A stretch of DNA of 16,867 bases from an uncultured Prevotella sp. (GCA_900548745.1 URLQ01000054.1:1-16867); one strand, 5' to 3'. Positions 6,823-15,177 are shown, counted from the stretch's first letter. Numbers and translations: made by a program. The notes: generated by a model from the letters alone, not told the origin.

Positions 6823-7356
6823 TTATTCTGCCGGCGCAGCATCCTCCGTTGGAGTATCGTTCTGCTCATACTCCGGCACATCGTTCTGCTCCACCTTCTT
6901 TGTTTTCATATCCGCACCATGCTCAAACACGTCCATTATCTGCGTTTCGGCAACAGAAGCGATTGAATAGTCAATCATCGTCTTGCCCATCACCTCGTCT
7001 ATATTGCGAACCGCACCATTGAACGTAGCGGCATGAACAAGATAATTTATATTGCTACGCTTCTCTTTCTCCGTTTTCTCGTCGATGGTGATAAACTGCA
7101 GTTTTGCTTTATACCAACGGTCTGCAGCCGGTTCATCACTGAAGAAGATTTCACCGTAGGGGGCTTTCTTAATGTCGCGCACCTCAAATTCCCCACTTAT
7201 ATAAGACGACATTTCTTCTATGATTGCCGACTCTGCCTCTGTAAAGGTCAGTGCGTCAACGACATAAAGTTCTGTCACCTTCTTCTGCATTCCGTCTTCC
7301 ATCATCTTTTCATAACGGATCTTACACTCAAACCATGTTGTTGTTCTTGTTCTCAT
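6823..7356 (-). CDS. DUF4494 family protein
   Basis: This is a 177-residue protein when started at the ATG at 7356. The family is conserved in Bacteroidetes and has no established function. Recognisable features are WFECKIRYEK, KKVTELYVVDALTFTEAE and the run through EIFF, WYKAKLQFITIDE and TMIDYSIASVAET. An upstream in-frame ATG at 7455 would add 33 Lys/Asn/Gln-rich residues that do not look like the family, so the inner start is preferred. The C-terminal tail is acidic and contains an 8-residue duplication (EQNDVPEY, EQNDTPTE) encoded by a 24-bp repeat around 6856-6891. It lies 112 bp after menA and 21 bp before yggS. No signal peptide is seen, so it should be cytoplasmic. Confidence 0.88.
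   Translation of the reverse strand: MRTRTTTWFECKIRYEKMMEDGMQKKVTELYVVDALTFTEAESAIIEEMSSYISGEFEVRDIKKAPYGEIFFSDEPAADRWYKAKLQFITIDEKTEKEKRSNINYLVHAATFNGAVRNIDEVMGKTMIDYSIASVAETQIMDVFEHGADMKTKKVEQNDVPEYEQNDTPTEDAAPAE
6856..6891. repeat. 24-bp-period direct repeat in the DUF4494 tail
   Basis: ATCGTTCTGCTC occurs at 6856-6867 and again at 6880-6891. In the protein it gives the repeated EQND motif in the acidic tail. Confidence 0.7.
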
Positions 7357-7468
7357 CTTTATATTATAATTATTTTTTTGATATTTCTTTTCTTGATTTT
7401 TATCTTTGATATTATCTTTATCTACATGACATTGGAGCATCTGCCTTATCTGCATCCCTCTTATTCTC

Positions 7469-8368
7469 TTATGACAGCAGCAGACCCAAAGACACCGTCA
7501 GTCCATAAACGAACATATTGCGAGCCGTATCAGCAAGCACAAGGTTCAACTGCCGCCCCTTGCCTATCTTCACCATACGGCGGTATGTGGCTATATGCAT
7601 TATCATATAAACAGTCGGCAGCAGCGGTGTCCAATATTGCCCATAACCAGCAAACACCACTCCCATCAAGGAAGCTATAATGCCAAGCCACAGATAAAGG
7701 AGTCTGCCATTATCCGCACCTATCATTACTATCAGCGTCTTCTTCCCTGCACGGCGGTCATTGTCAATATCCCTGTAGTTGTTTACAACGAGCAATGTGT
7801 CTATAACCAGTCCACACGCCAACGAGGCAAGGAATACCATCCATGTACATGTGGCTGTCTGTAAATAATACGTTGCGCAGACAGGCACGATGCCAAAGAA
7901 CACAAGTACGAGCAGATCGCCAAGCCCGTGTGAAGCAAGAAGTGTAGTATAAAGGAAACAGAAAACCACGCACAATGCACCTACAAGTATCATCTCCATA
8001 CCACCATAAAGAACCAACGGCAGACCAACCATACATGCCAACGCCGTGGTAATAATTATTCCCCAACGCATCTTACCTATTTCTATCCATCCCATCGCAC
8101 AGGCACGGGCTGGTCCAAGACGTTGTTCATCATCCTTGCCACTAACGAAATCAAAATAGTCGTTTACAAAATTGGCATCAATCTGCATTATAAAGGCAAA
8201 AAGGACACACAAAACCGCCGGCAACAGCTTAAAGTCTTCAGCACCGACAGCAGTCCATGCCAACGACAATCCTATCATCACAGGAACCGATGCCCCGGTA
8301 AGAGTCTTCGGGCGAGAAGCCAAGACCCATGCCTTTAATGAGTTTCTACTTATATCCTTATTATCCAT
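7469..8368 (-). CDS. menA: 1,4-dihydroxy-2-naphthoate polyprenyltransferase MenA
   Basis: This 299-residue integral membrane enzyme attaches a polyprenyl chain to 1,4-dihydroxy-2-naphthoate in menaquinone synthesis. The UbiA-family motifs are present: a SRPKTLTGASVPV block near residues 18-30, the first Asp-rich motif NDYFD (69-73) and the second NNYRDIDND (196-204) followed by RRAGKKT. Hydrophobic segments fill most of the rest, as expected for about nine membrane spans. The frame can be extended upstream to a TTG at 8395, but the ATG at 8368 gives the usual short N-terminus before the SRPKT block. It faces away from the HD gene, and its promoter overlaps that gene's promoter at 8479-8514, giving a leader of about 108 nt. 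DUF4494 and yggS follow in the same direction. Confidence 0.92.
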   Translation of the reverse strand: MDNKDISRNSLKAWVLASRPKTLTGASVPVMIGLSLAWTAVGAEDFKLLPAVLCVLFAFIMQIDANFVNDYFDFVSGKDDEQRLGPARACAMGWIEIGKMRWGIIITTALACMVGLPLVLYGGMEMILVGALCVVFCFLYTTLLASHGLGDLLVLVFFGIVPVCATYYLQTATCTWMVFLASLACGLVIDTLLVVNNYRDIDNDRRAGKKTLIVMIGADNGRLLYLWLGIIASLMGVVFAGYGQYWTPLLPTVYMIMHIATYRRMVKIGKGRQLNLVLADTARNMFVYGLTVSLGLLLS

Positions 8369-8478
8369 TTCCCTATGCCTTAATTTGTTAAACAACCTCT
8401 TAATGACCTATCACACCTGCATAAATGCCAACATATCAATGAATATTGAGTGTCGAACAGCGTTTAATAAGTCAACGA

Positions 8479-8514
8479 CTTGCAAAAATAAACATTTAAT
8501 CGTATATTTGCAAG
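8479..8514. promoter_or_regulatory. Superimposed divergent promoters for menA (-) and the HD gene (+)
   Basis: The plus-strand promoter is CTTG (8479-8482), 20 bp, TATATTTG (8503-8510). The minus-strand promoter is CTTG (complement of 8511-8514), 20 bp, TATTTTTG (complement of 8483-8490). Each -7 octamer abuts the -33 element of the opposite promoter. The arms CTTGCAAAAATA and TATATTTGCAAG match as inverted repeats at 11 of 12 positions around a 12-bp spacer. Predicted starts are near 8516 (+) and 8476 (-). Confidence 0.75.
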
Positions 8515-8533
8515 AATTAAGAACTACTTTTAG

Positions 8534-9175
8534 ATGATTGACAAGAATGTAAGTTTGGATTTAATGGAATTTATCGAGACTGAGATTCTGCCTCGATATG
8601 CCAACTTTGATCAGGCCCACCGGCTAAGTCATGTTAATAACGTCATCAAGCAATCGCTCGATCTGGCACGCAAGATTGGTGCAGACATCAACATGGCATA
8701 CACCATTGCAGCATACCATGATCTGGGACTGGAAGGGCCGAGAGCAATACATCATGTTACGAGCGGAAAGATTCTGCTTGCAGACAACAGGCTGAGACGA
8801 TGGTTCTCCACCGAAAAGATTAAAATAATGAAAGAAGCGGTGGAAGACCATAGGGCGTCAGCATCACATGCTCCAAGAAGCATCTACGGGAAAATTGTTG
8901 CTGAAGCGGACAGGGAACTCGACCCGATGGTTGTTTTCAAAAGAACCATACTTTATGGAAAGGATCACTATTCTGAAATGTCAAAGGAGCAACAGTGGAA
9001 ACGCTTCACAGAACATCTTAAGGATAAATACTCCAATACCGGATACATAAAACTATGGATTCCGGGAAGCAGCAACGAAAAGAAGCTGAAAGAGATAAGG
9101 GATTATATCAACAATCCGGTGAAACTGAGAGAAATCTTCGACCAGATGTTTGAGGAGACTAAAGAAGAACAATAA
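8534..9175 (+). CDS. HD-domain phosphohydrolase-like protein
   Basis: This is a 213-residue cytoplasmic protein with the HD-superfamily metal site. Candidate ligands are H29 and H33 in AHRLSHV, the HD pair H62-D63 in YHDLG, H73/H74 in IHHVTSG, H106 in EDHRAS and D126 in AEADRELD. Proteins of this superfamily hydrolyse phosphate esters or nucleotides, but subfamily and substrate are not identifiable here. There is no fused sensor or synthetase domain, so it does not look like a RelA/SpoT or HD-GYP protein. The ATG lies about 18 nt after the predicted transcription start, a very short leader. The M6 protease gene begins 33 bp downstream with no promoter seen between, so the two may share a transcript. 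Confidence 0.85.
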   Translation: MIDKNVSLDLMEFIETEILPRYANFDQAHRLSHVNNVIKQSLDLARKIGADINMAYTIAAYHDLGLEGPRAIHHVTSGKILLADNRLRRWFSTEKIKIMKEAVEDHRASASHAPRSIYGKIVAEADRELDPMVVFKRTILYGKDHYSEMSKEQQWKRFTEHLKDKYSNTGYIKLWIPGSSNEKKLKEIRDYINNPVKLREIFDQMFEETKEEQ

Positions 9176-9208
9176 CAGAACCACCATAAAACAAACACCA
9201 ATTACACA

Positions 9209-11095
9209 ATGAGAAAAGAACTATTGATCGGCTTACTGTTGACTGCCATGTCAGCAGGCGCCGTAAAGATGAAACCAGGTGTCGCCACTATTAAGCAAAG
9301 CGACGGTACAACTCTTACCGTCAGAGCGTATGGCGACGAAGACCTCAGTTATTTTGTTGCGACAGACGGCACTCTACTTTATCAAGTAGGAACGGATTTC
9401 TATATTGCCGATGTCGCAGCTAACGGAACTCTTGTGCCGACAAAGATTCTCGCACACGACCCTCTGATGCGCTCTGCACAGGAAAAGAAGATGGCAAGCA
9501 TGCAAAACAAGCAATTATTCTACAATAATATAGGCTTGCAGGCAAAAGCCAACAAAATAAGACGTGAGCCAATGGCTGAAAACAGTACATTGCTGCCACA
9601 CTTGGGAAAACAAAAGATTCCTGTCATACTTGTAGAATTCAACGATGTGGCTTTTACCATAAATAACCCCAAAGAGACCTTCAACAAATATCTCAACGGC
9701 AAGGACCTGTTCAACAAGACCAACGACCCGGAGATGGGATATTTCACAGCCTCAGGCAGCTTCGTCGGAAACTATGGAAGCGTGGCACGATACTTCAATG
9801 ACATGAGCTTCGGTAAGTTCCAACCTGAATTTGACGTTTACGGTCCGGTAAAGCTCAACAACAATCTCGCATACTACGGTGCCGGATATTCTTCACAAGA
9901 GAACATGACTGGACTACTCAGTGATGCATGTACGGCTGCTGACGACGAGGTTGACTTCAAGCAATACGACAGTAACAACGATGGCAATGTAGATCTTGTA
10001 TATATCATATATGCCGGATTCTCACAGAGTATTGCCGGAAACTCAACAGACTGCATACATCCTAAGTCTGGAACTTTATCCATCGACAAGACTTTCGACG
10101 GACTTAACGTGGTGCGCTATGGAGTGAACAACGAACTGAACGGAACTCCTGCCGACCAGGCAAACGGAGCTTTAATCAATGGCATCGGACTTTTCTGTCA
10201 TGAGTTCTCACATTGTATGGGACTGCCTGACTTATACCCTACATCAGGAAGCATGGCTGAGAAGATGATAAACCAGAATATGGACTACTGGAGCCTGATG
10301 GATGCCGGAGAATACACATACAACGGATACCGACCTACCGAATATACGGCATGGGAAAGGGAACGTCTGGAATGGATGGACATCGAGACCCTCTCCGAAC
10401 CTGCCGACGTAGAACTGAACACTCTTGCCAACAACGGCAAGGCATACAGAATCATCAACGACAATGACAAGTCGGGACATGAATACTATATCGTGGAGAA
10501 CGTACAGAAGAAGGGCTGGAACAAATCTCTTTTCGGAAGCGGAATGATGATTACCCATGTTGACTACGACGACTATATGTTCTCTCTCGGCGGCTGCAAG
10601 GTGAACAGTACTCCTGCTCATCCAAGAATGACGCTGATGGCAGCCGATGGTATGCTCATACCGGAATATTACATTGGAGAGACTATAACCGAAAGTTTTG
10701 ACGAGACTCTGAAAGGACACAACGCAGCCTTTGTAGCCAAATACAACGGCACGATTTTCGACAACAAGGCATATAAGGCAGAGGCTGCCGGTGACCTATA
10801 TCCTGGTACTTCCAATAAAACGGAACTTACCGACACATCCTCACCTATGAATGCATGGACCTATACCGGCGGTACAATGAACAAGCCTATCACAGATATT
10901 GCAATGGACACCGAGACGGGCACCATATCATTCAAATTCATGGGAGGAAAGACCGACGGCATCGAGAATATTACCAACAAGGACTCTAAAGACTCAAGGA
11001 TATTCTCTATCAGCGGAGTATATATGGGCAATGAACTGAGCACCCTGCCAAATGGTCTTTATATTAAAGAAGGAAAGAAAATAATAAAAAACTAA
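9209..11095 (+). CDS. Secreted M6-family metalloprotease
   Basis: This 628-residue zinc peptidase belongs to the immune inhibitor A-like family. A signal peptide covers residues 1-18 (ending SAGA). A propeptide-like region runs to about 130. The catalytic domain follows, with an EF-hand-like calcium loop DSNNDGNVD (254-262), the zinc motif HEFSH (331-335; ligands H331 and H335, base E332) with D341 in GLPDLY as the likely third ligand, and SLMDAGEY (362-369) at the Met-turn position. The C-terminus (from about 596) is a short sorting tail of the type RIFSISGVY...LPNGLYI...GKK, common in Prevotella secreted proteins. It likely degrades host or dietary protein. A 17-bp-stem terminator follows. 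Family is firm; target and secretion route are inferred. Confidence 0.9.
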   Translation: MRKELLIGLLLTAMSAGAVKMKPGVATIKQSDGTTLTVRAYGDEDLSYFVATDGTLLYQVGTDFYIADVAANGTLVPTKILAHDPLMRSAQEKKMASMQNKQLFYNNIGLQAKANKIRREPMAENSTLLPHLGKQKIPVILVEFNDVAFTINNPKETFNKYLNGKDLFNKTNDPEMGYFTASGSFVGNYGSVARYFNDMSFGKFQPEFDVYGPVKLNNNLAYYGAGYSSQENMTGLLSDACTAADDEVDFKQYDSNNDGNVDLVYIIYAGFSQSIAGNSTDCIHPKSGTLSIDKTFDGLNVVRYGVNNELNGTPADQANGALINGIGLFCHEFSHCMGLPDLYPTSGSMAEKMINQNMDYWSLMDAGEYTYNGYRPTEYTAWERERLEWMDIETLSEPADVELNTLANNGKAYRIINDNDKSGHEYYIVENVQKKGWNKSLFGSGMMITHVDYDDYMFSLGGCKVNSTPAHPRMTLMAADGMLIPEYYIGETITESFDETLKGHNAAFVAKYNGTIFDNKAYKAEAAGDLYPGTSNKTELTDTSSPMNAWTYTGGTMNKPITDIAMDTETGTISFKFMGGKTDGIENITNKDSKDSRIFSISGVYMGNELSTLPNGLYIKEGKKIIKN

Positions 11096-11114
11096 ATCCG
11101 TCCTGATAAATAAT

Positions 11115-11164
11115 AATACCCGAATAAAATCCTTTAGTTTGATTTTATTCGGGTATTGTTTTTT
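11115..11164 (+). terminator. Intrinsic terminator of the M6 protease gene
   Basis: AATACCCGAATAAAATC (11115-11131) and its exact reverse complement (11141-11157) form a perfect 17-bp stem with a 9-nt loop, followed by GTTTTTT. On the minus strand the hairpin is followed by ATTATTATTTATC, so it may also weakly end dapA transcription. Confidence 0.9.
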
Positions 11165-11192
11165 ATACTCTTACCACAGCCATAAAGCCATA

Positions 11193-11280
11193 ATCAGTTC
11201 ATAAACTTCAAACAATCAGTATACTTATATCAGATACTCTGGCTGTAGACTTCTATCAGATTCTGAACTTCAAACACTCA
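11193..11280. repeat. Degenerate copy of the dapA 3' end
   Basis: Positions 11193-11218 match 11255-11280 at 21 of 26 positions without gaps, including 14 of 15 over AACTTCAAACA-TCA. The second copy spans the dapA stop codon. The offset is 62 bp. It looks like a small old duplication. Confidence 0.55.
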
Positions 11281-12140
11281 CTGATTTTCTGCATAGTAGT
11301 AAGACGCGTCGGCACGAGTGGCAGACGAAGCACATTCTCTATCATCCCCATCTCATGGAGCATCGCCTTTACGCCTGCCGGATTACCGTCTACAAACAAG
11401 AGGTTGAAGAGATCAGTAAACTTATGATGTATCTTACGTGCAGGTTCAAATTCTCCATTCTGCTCCAGACGCAACATTCTTGAGAACTCCTTAGGCAATG
11501 CATTGCCGATAACGGAAATCACTCCCACCGCACCACATGCTATCATCGGGAACGTCAAAGCATCGTCACCGCTGATAACATCGAAGGAATCCGGCTTGTT
11601 CTTTATTATCTCATCAACCTGCTCAAGATTGCCACTTGCCTCTTTCACAGCTACTATATTCTCACAGTCGCGGGCAAGACGTACCGTTGTCTCTGCAGTC
11701 ATGTTGACACCGGTTCTTCCCGGCACATTATATAATACGACAGGCATCTCCGTAGCGGCTGCTATAGTCTTGAAATGCTGGTACAAACCCTCCTGCGAAG
11801 GTTTGTTGTAATACGGACAGACGCTCAGCACACCATCTATTCCCGAGAAATCCCTTGTATGCAGTTCCTCCACTATGGCAGCTGTGTTATTACCTCCGCA
11901 ACCAATAAGGATAGGCACTCTTCCTGCAACGATCTCTACTACAAGATTCTTTATCCGCTGCTTCTCATCCTCCGTGAGAGTCGGTGTTTCACCTGTTGTG
12001 GCAAGTATACAAAAGAAATCTGCTCCACTCTTCAACTGATATTCTACCAATCGCTTAAGAGCGGAATAGTCAACGGCGCCAGATGCCGTGAAAGGAGTTA
12101 TAAGGGCAATACCAAGACCCTTGAATATGTTTTGAGACAT
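11256..12140 (-). CDS. dapA: 4-hydroxy-tetrahydrodipicolinate synthase
   Basis: This 294-residue enzyme condenses pyruvate with aspartate semialdehyde, the first committed step to diaminopimelate and lysine, so it serves both protein and peptidoglycan synthesis. The Schiff-base lysine is K166 in VAVKEASGN. The proton-relay residues are visible as T48/T49 in ATTGE and Y137 in LYNVPGRTG, and R142 follows in the same loop as the carboxylate-binding Arg. CPYYNKP (108-114) is also characteristic. Length equals that of typical DapA. It has its own strong promoter (12175-12205), although the EamA transporter gene ends just upstream in the same direction. Confidence 0.95.
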   Translation of the reverse strand: MSQNIFKGLGIALITPFTASGAVDYSALKRLVEYQLKSGADFFCILATTGETPTLTEDEKQRIKNLVVEIVAGRVPILIGCGGNNTAAIVEELHTRDFSGIDGVLSVCPYYNKPSQEGLYQHFKTIAAATEMPVVLYNVPGRTGVNMTAETTVRLARDCENIVAVKEASGNLEQVDEIIKNKPDSFDVISGDDALTFPMIACGAVGVISVIGNALPKEFSRMLRLEQNGEFEPARKIHHKFTDLFNLLFVDGNPAGVKAMLHEMGMIENVLRLPLVPTRLTTMQKISECLKFRI

Positions 12141-12174
12141 AACAGTTATTTTATTTCTTATTATATTGTTGTTG

Positions 12175-12205
12175 CAAAAATACTACATTATAAGCAATTC
12201 ACAAA
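12175..12205 (-). promoter_or_regulatory. dapA promoter, Bacteroidetes type
   Basis: On the minus strand, TTTG (complement of 12202-12205), 19 bp, then TATTTTTG (complement of 12175-12182) matches the consensus fully. The predicted start near 12168 leaves about 28 nt before the dapA ATG. Confidence 0.8.
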
Positions 12206-12256
12206 ACATTTTGTACATTATTCCCTTGAATTATGTCTATTATGAACACTTTACAC

Positions 12257-13174
12257 TTATTTACTTCCTATATACAAGAACACCATACCAAGCAATACAA
12301 GCAACAAGTCCACCATCTTGCTCTTAAGATTCTTCTCGTGCAACATCATCGCTCCAAAGAGGAATGATACGATAACACTGCCACGGCGAACCATAGATAC
12401 GATACTTATCATTGCATCCGGGAAGCTCAAGGCATAGAAATAGACAAAGTCTGCCGCACTGAGAAACACACTGATAAGTATTATCCCCCAATGCCAATGG
12501 AATGGTGTCGAAGACTTGCGCTTTGGATACCATATTATGAGAAGCATGACAAGCATCATGAAACACTGATAGATGTTATACCAGCTTTGCACCATCATAC
12601 TGTTCAAGCCTACTCCTCCACTCTCTGCCGGAGCCATCAAATACTTGTCGTACAGTCCGCTGACGGCACCAAGAACGGCTGCAAGCACTATAAAATATAT
12701 CCATTTGTCATGCTTGAAGTCTATGCCTTCCTTCTTTCCGCTTCTGCTAAGCATAAAGAATGATGCCACAGCAAGCGCCACACCAATCCACTGATATACA
12801 TTAAGACGCTCTCCGAATACAAGCAAAGCACCGACAAGCACCATCACTGGACGTGTGGCATTAATCGGACCGACAATGGTCAGTGGTAGATGCTTCATGC
12901 CGAAATAGCCGAATATCCATGACGAAAGTACTATTATGCTCTTGCCTATGATATACTTATGCTCATGCCATCCTCCAGAGGCTACATGAAAGATACTTCC
13001 GTCGAGCACCGTCGTATTATACGACAAGATGATAAACGGAAGGAAAATCAGGGATGCAAAGAGTGTGTTCAGAAACAATACCGGAATAACGGCATTGTCG
13101 CGCAAAGACTCTTTCTTGAAGGAATCATAGAATCCTAAAAGAGTTGCTGATAGAAATGCTAATAATAGCCACAT
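12257..13174 (-). CDS. EamA/DMT-superfamily transporter
   Basis: This 305-residue, very hydrophobic protein has the two-repeat layout of EamA-type drug/metabolite transporters, about ten membrane spans. The first half (roughly 1-135) ends in the VGPINATRPVMVLVGALLVFGERL stretch, with the conserved Glu of the EamA repeat, followed by a loop SRSGKKEG. The second half (about 150-305) ends MVFLYIGSK. Family members export amino acids, nucleotides or other small metabolites; no substrate can be read here. It begins 40 bp after truA in the same direction with no promoter seen between, so it is probably the last gene of the glycosyltransferase-truA transcript. A DapA neighbour alone is not evidence for lysine transport. 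Confidence 0.85.
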   Translation of the reverse strand: MWLLLAFLSATLLGFYDSFKKESLRDNAVIPVLFLNTLFASLIFLPFIILSYNTTVLDGSIFHVASGGWHEHKYIIGKSIIVLSSWIFGYFGMKHLPLTIVGPINATRPVMVLVGALLVFGERLNVYQWIGVALAVASFFMLSRSGKKEGIDFKHDKWIYFIVLAAVLGAVSGLYDKYLMAPAESGGVGLNSMMVQSWYNIYQCFMMLVMLLIIWYPKRKSSTPFHWHWGIILISVFLSAADFVYFYALSFPDAMISIVSMVRRGSVIVSFLFGAMMLHEKNLKSKMVDLLLVLLGMVFLYIGSK

Positions 13175-13214
13175 AATTAATTTTTATTTGTTATCCTATA
13201 TTTTATATTCCCCT

Positions 13215-13958
13215 TTATACGTCAAAGGGATATTTCACATCTTCCAGAAACAAGGCATTGCCCGGCATGCTCTCGCCGGCATTGCTTCTGTTCTTTCCTT
13301 CCACGACTGCCTTGAACTGCTCAAGTGTCAACCTGTGGCGCCCCACATCAATAAGCGTTCCCACAACGGCACGCACCATATTCCTAAGGAAACGGTCTGC
13401 AGAAATAACGAAATGCCAGCATCCTCCACCATCATCTATCCATCTGGCTTCCGTCACCTTGCAGATTGTGGTCTTCACATCTGTATGCACCTTACAGAAA
13501 GCTGCAAAGTCGCTACACTCCAAGAGATATGCCGCCGCCTCGTTCATCTGTCTGAAGTCAAGTTCATAATGCAGCTCGCATGAGTAAAAGCGGTGGAATG
13601 GGTCTTTATGCAGATGGATATAATAATGATAGGTGCGCTTTACGGCACTGAATCGTGCATGCATATCAGCAGACACAGCCATTACCTTGCTCACGGAAAT
13701 ATCCTTTGGCAATATCCTGTTCAGCTTATATGCCATCTGCGCAACATCCAAGGCTTGTCCAAAATCAAAATGCGCTACCATCACACGGGCATGCACTCCC
13801 GCATCTGTCCTCCCTGCTCCTACAATCTCTATGTCCTGTCTTAGCAGTGTCGACAAGGCCTTCTGCATCTCCTCCTGAACGGAAATGCCATTCGGCTGTA
13901 CTTGCCATCCATGATATGCCGTGCCGTCGTAACTCAAATATATAAAATATCTCTGCAT
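13215..13958 (-). CDS. truA: tRNA pseudouridine synthase A
   Basis: This 247-residue enzyme makes pseudouridine at positions 38-40 in the anticodon arm of tRNAs. The catalytic aspartate is D52 in GAGRTDAGVHA, the TruA signature. Other family blocks are LSYDGTAYHGWQVQPN (9-24), SVQEEMQKAL, the mid-protein YHYYIH and, near the C-terminus, RFLRNMVRAVVGTLIDVG. Length is as expected. It lies 39 bp after the phosphoglycosyltransferase gene and 40 bp before the transporter gene, all on the same strand. Confidence 0.95.
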   Translation of the reverse strand: MQRYFIYLSYDGTAYHGWQVQPNGISVQEEMQKALSTLLRQDIEIVGAGRTDAGVHARVMVAHFDFGQALDVAQMAYKLNRILPKDISVSKVMAVSADMHARFSAVKRTYHYYIHLHKDPFHRFYSCELHYELDFRQMNEAAAYLLECSDFAAFCKVHTDVKTTICKVTEARWIDDGGGCWHFVISADRFLRNMVRAVVGTLIDVGRHRLTLEQFKAVVEGKNRSNAGESMPGNALFLEDVKYPFDV

Positions 13959-13997
13959 AAAATATTTATCGTTTTACGTATACCTGAAGATACCTCT

Positions 13998-15119
13998 CTA
14001 TTTATTAGCTTCTTCCTGTATATGGAACACTTCCATTCCATTCTTCCTTATGAATACATCTACTATCTCATGAACAGCTATCCATACCACAATATCAACC
14101 AGCACGACGCAGGTCACCGAGATATAGTTTATCAACACATAGTTGATGCAGATAAACAATACCGCCATACCTATAATAGCCGCCAGTGCCTTATGCTGCG
14201 ACAAGCCGGCACGCATAAACTTATGATGGATATGATTCTTGTCCGCTCCGAAGATTGGTCTGCGATGGAATGACCTTACCACTATAACCCTAAACACGTC
14301 AAACACAGGCACTATGAGCAGCGTATAGGCAAGCAGCATACTGTTGCGACGGAATGGAAGTACTATAAGATTGTCCATCGAAAACTTCACGAACAGCACG
14401 CCAAGGATAAAACCTATCGTCAGACTACCCGAATCTCCCATGAATATCTTTGTCTTTCCCGGTTTGCCGAAGATGTTGAAATACATGAACGCCAACAACA
14501 CTCCCATAAGTCCGGATATCAGTATGCCGTACACCAGCATGTTCTCACACATGAAACAATACAGGAATCCCAGCAGCGCCACCATTGAAAGGCCCGACGA
14601 CAATCCGTCGATGCCGTCTATCAGGTTCATGGCATTATCCACAAACACTATGACGAAGACCGTAAGCGGCGCACCTATATAAAAAGGTATGGAATATATT
14701 CCGCAAAAGCCATACAGGTTGTTTATATACAGATTAGCCATCGGCAACAGCGAAGCCGCCATTATCTGCACAAGGAACTTCGTTTTCGGCTGCAGCCCTA
14801 CCAGGTCGTCAACAACACCTACAGCGTATATGAACAACAGTCCGAGAAAGAAGAAACATGCCCACATGTTGATACTGAACGTCAAGCTGAAAGTTGGTGT
14901 GTTGAAGAATACCATTGCCATCAGCACACTAATCGCCATACACGGCATGAAGCATACTCCTCCAAGACGCGGCACTACCACCTTATGCACCTTACGGGCG
15001 TTAGGTATATCATACAGTTTCTTCTTTATACAAAAAGACACTATCATAGGGATGAATATCAGTCCGCAGAGCAGACTGACCGTAAAAGAGGCTATCAAGC
15101 AGAAAGAAGATAAATTCAT
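13998..15119 (-). CDS. WecA/MraY-like polyprenyl-phosphate sugar-1-phosphate transferase
   Basis: This 373-residue multi-pass membrane enzyme moves a sugar-1-phosphate from a UDP-sugar to undecaprenyl phosphate, starting a surface glycan. Family motifs in order are the cytoplasmic VDD at 103-105, NLIDGIDGL at 165-173, FMGDSGS at 226-232, PVFDVFRV with D274, and the HIHHK loop at 296-300 that distinguishes WecA/TagO-type enzymes from MraY. About eleven hydrophobic segments are visible. The true mraY normally lies in the division/cell-wall cluster, which is not here, so a GlcNAc-1-P transferase for O-antigen, capsule or a related glycan is the better guess. It lies 128 bp after the phosphotransferase-RapZ gene in the same direction; no consensus promoter is evident in that gap. 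Confidence 0.88.
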   Translation of the reverse strand: MNLSSFCLIASFTVSLLCGLIFIPMIVSFCIKKKLYDIPNARKVHKVVVPRLGGVCFMPCMAISVLMAMVFFNTPTFSLTFSINMWACFFFLGLLFIYAVGVVDDLVGLQPKTKFLVQIMAASLLPMANLYINNLYGFCGIYSIPFYIGAPLTVFVIVFVDNAMNLIDGIDGLSSGLSMVALLGFLYCFMCENMLVYGILISGLMGVLLAFMYFNIFGKPGKTKIFMGDSGSLTIGFILGVLFVKFSMDNLIVLPFRRNSMLLAYTLLIVPVFDVFRVIVVRSFHRRPIFGADKNHIHHKFMRAGLSQHKALAAIIGMAVLFICINYVLINYISVTCVVLVDIVVWIAVHEIVDVFIRKNGMEVFHIQEEANK

Positions 15120-15157
15120 CTTTACTTATTTATATTATTATATACAGCTATTTACCC

Positions 15158-15177
15158 ATGCCATCACTTAATGGCAT
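15158..15177. promoter_or_regulatory. Hairpin upstream of the phosphoglycosyltransferase gene
   Basis: ATGCCAT (15158-15164) and ATGGCAT (15171-15177) are perfect 7-bp arms with a 6-base spacer, about 40 bp before the start codon of the downstream gene. There is no T-run on either side, so it is not a standard terminator. It could be an operator or leader hairpin. Confidence 0.4.

Noticed and set aside
7357..7455. N-terminal extension of the DUF4494 protein from the ATG at 7455
   Set aside because: The extra 33 residues are Lys/Asn/Gln-rich low complexity, while the family-like sequence begins right after the ATG at 7356.
8369..8395. menA start at the TTG at 8395
   Set aside because: An ATG nine codons later gives the usual short N-terminus before the conserved SRPKT block, so TTG initiation is not needed.
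13998..15119. Assignment as mraY
   Set aside because: The HIHHK loop and gene context fit the WecA/TagO group better, and no division or cell-wall cluster genes surround it.
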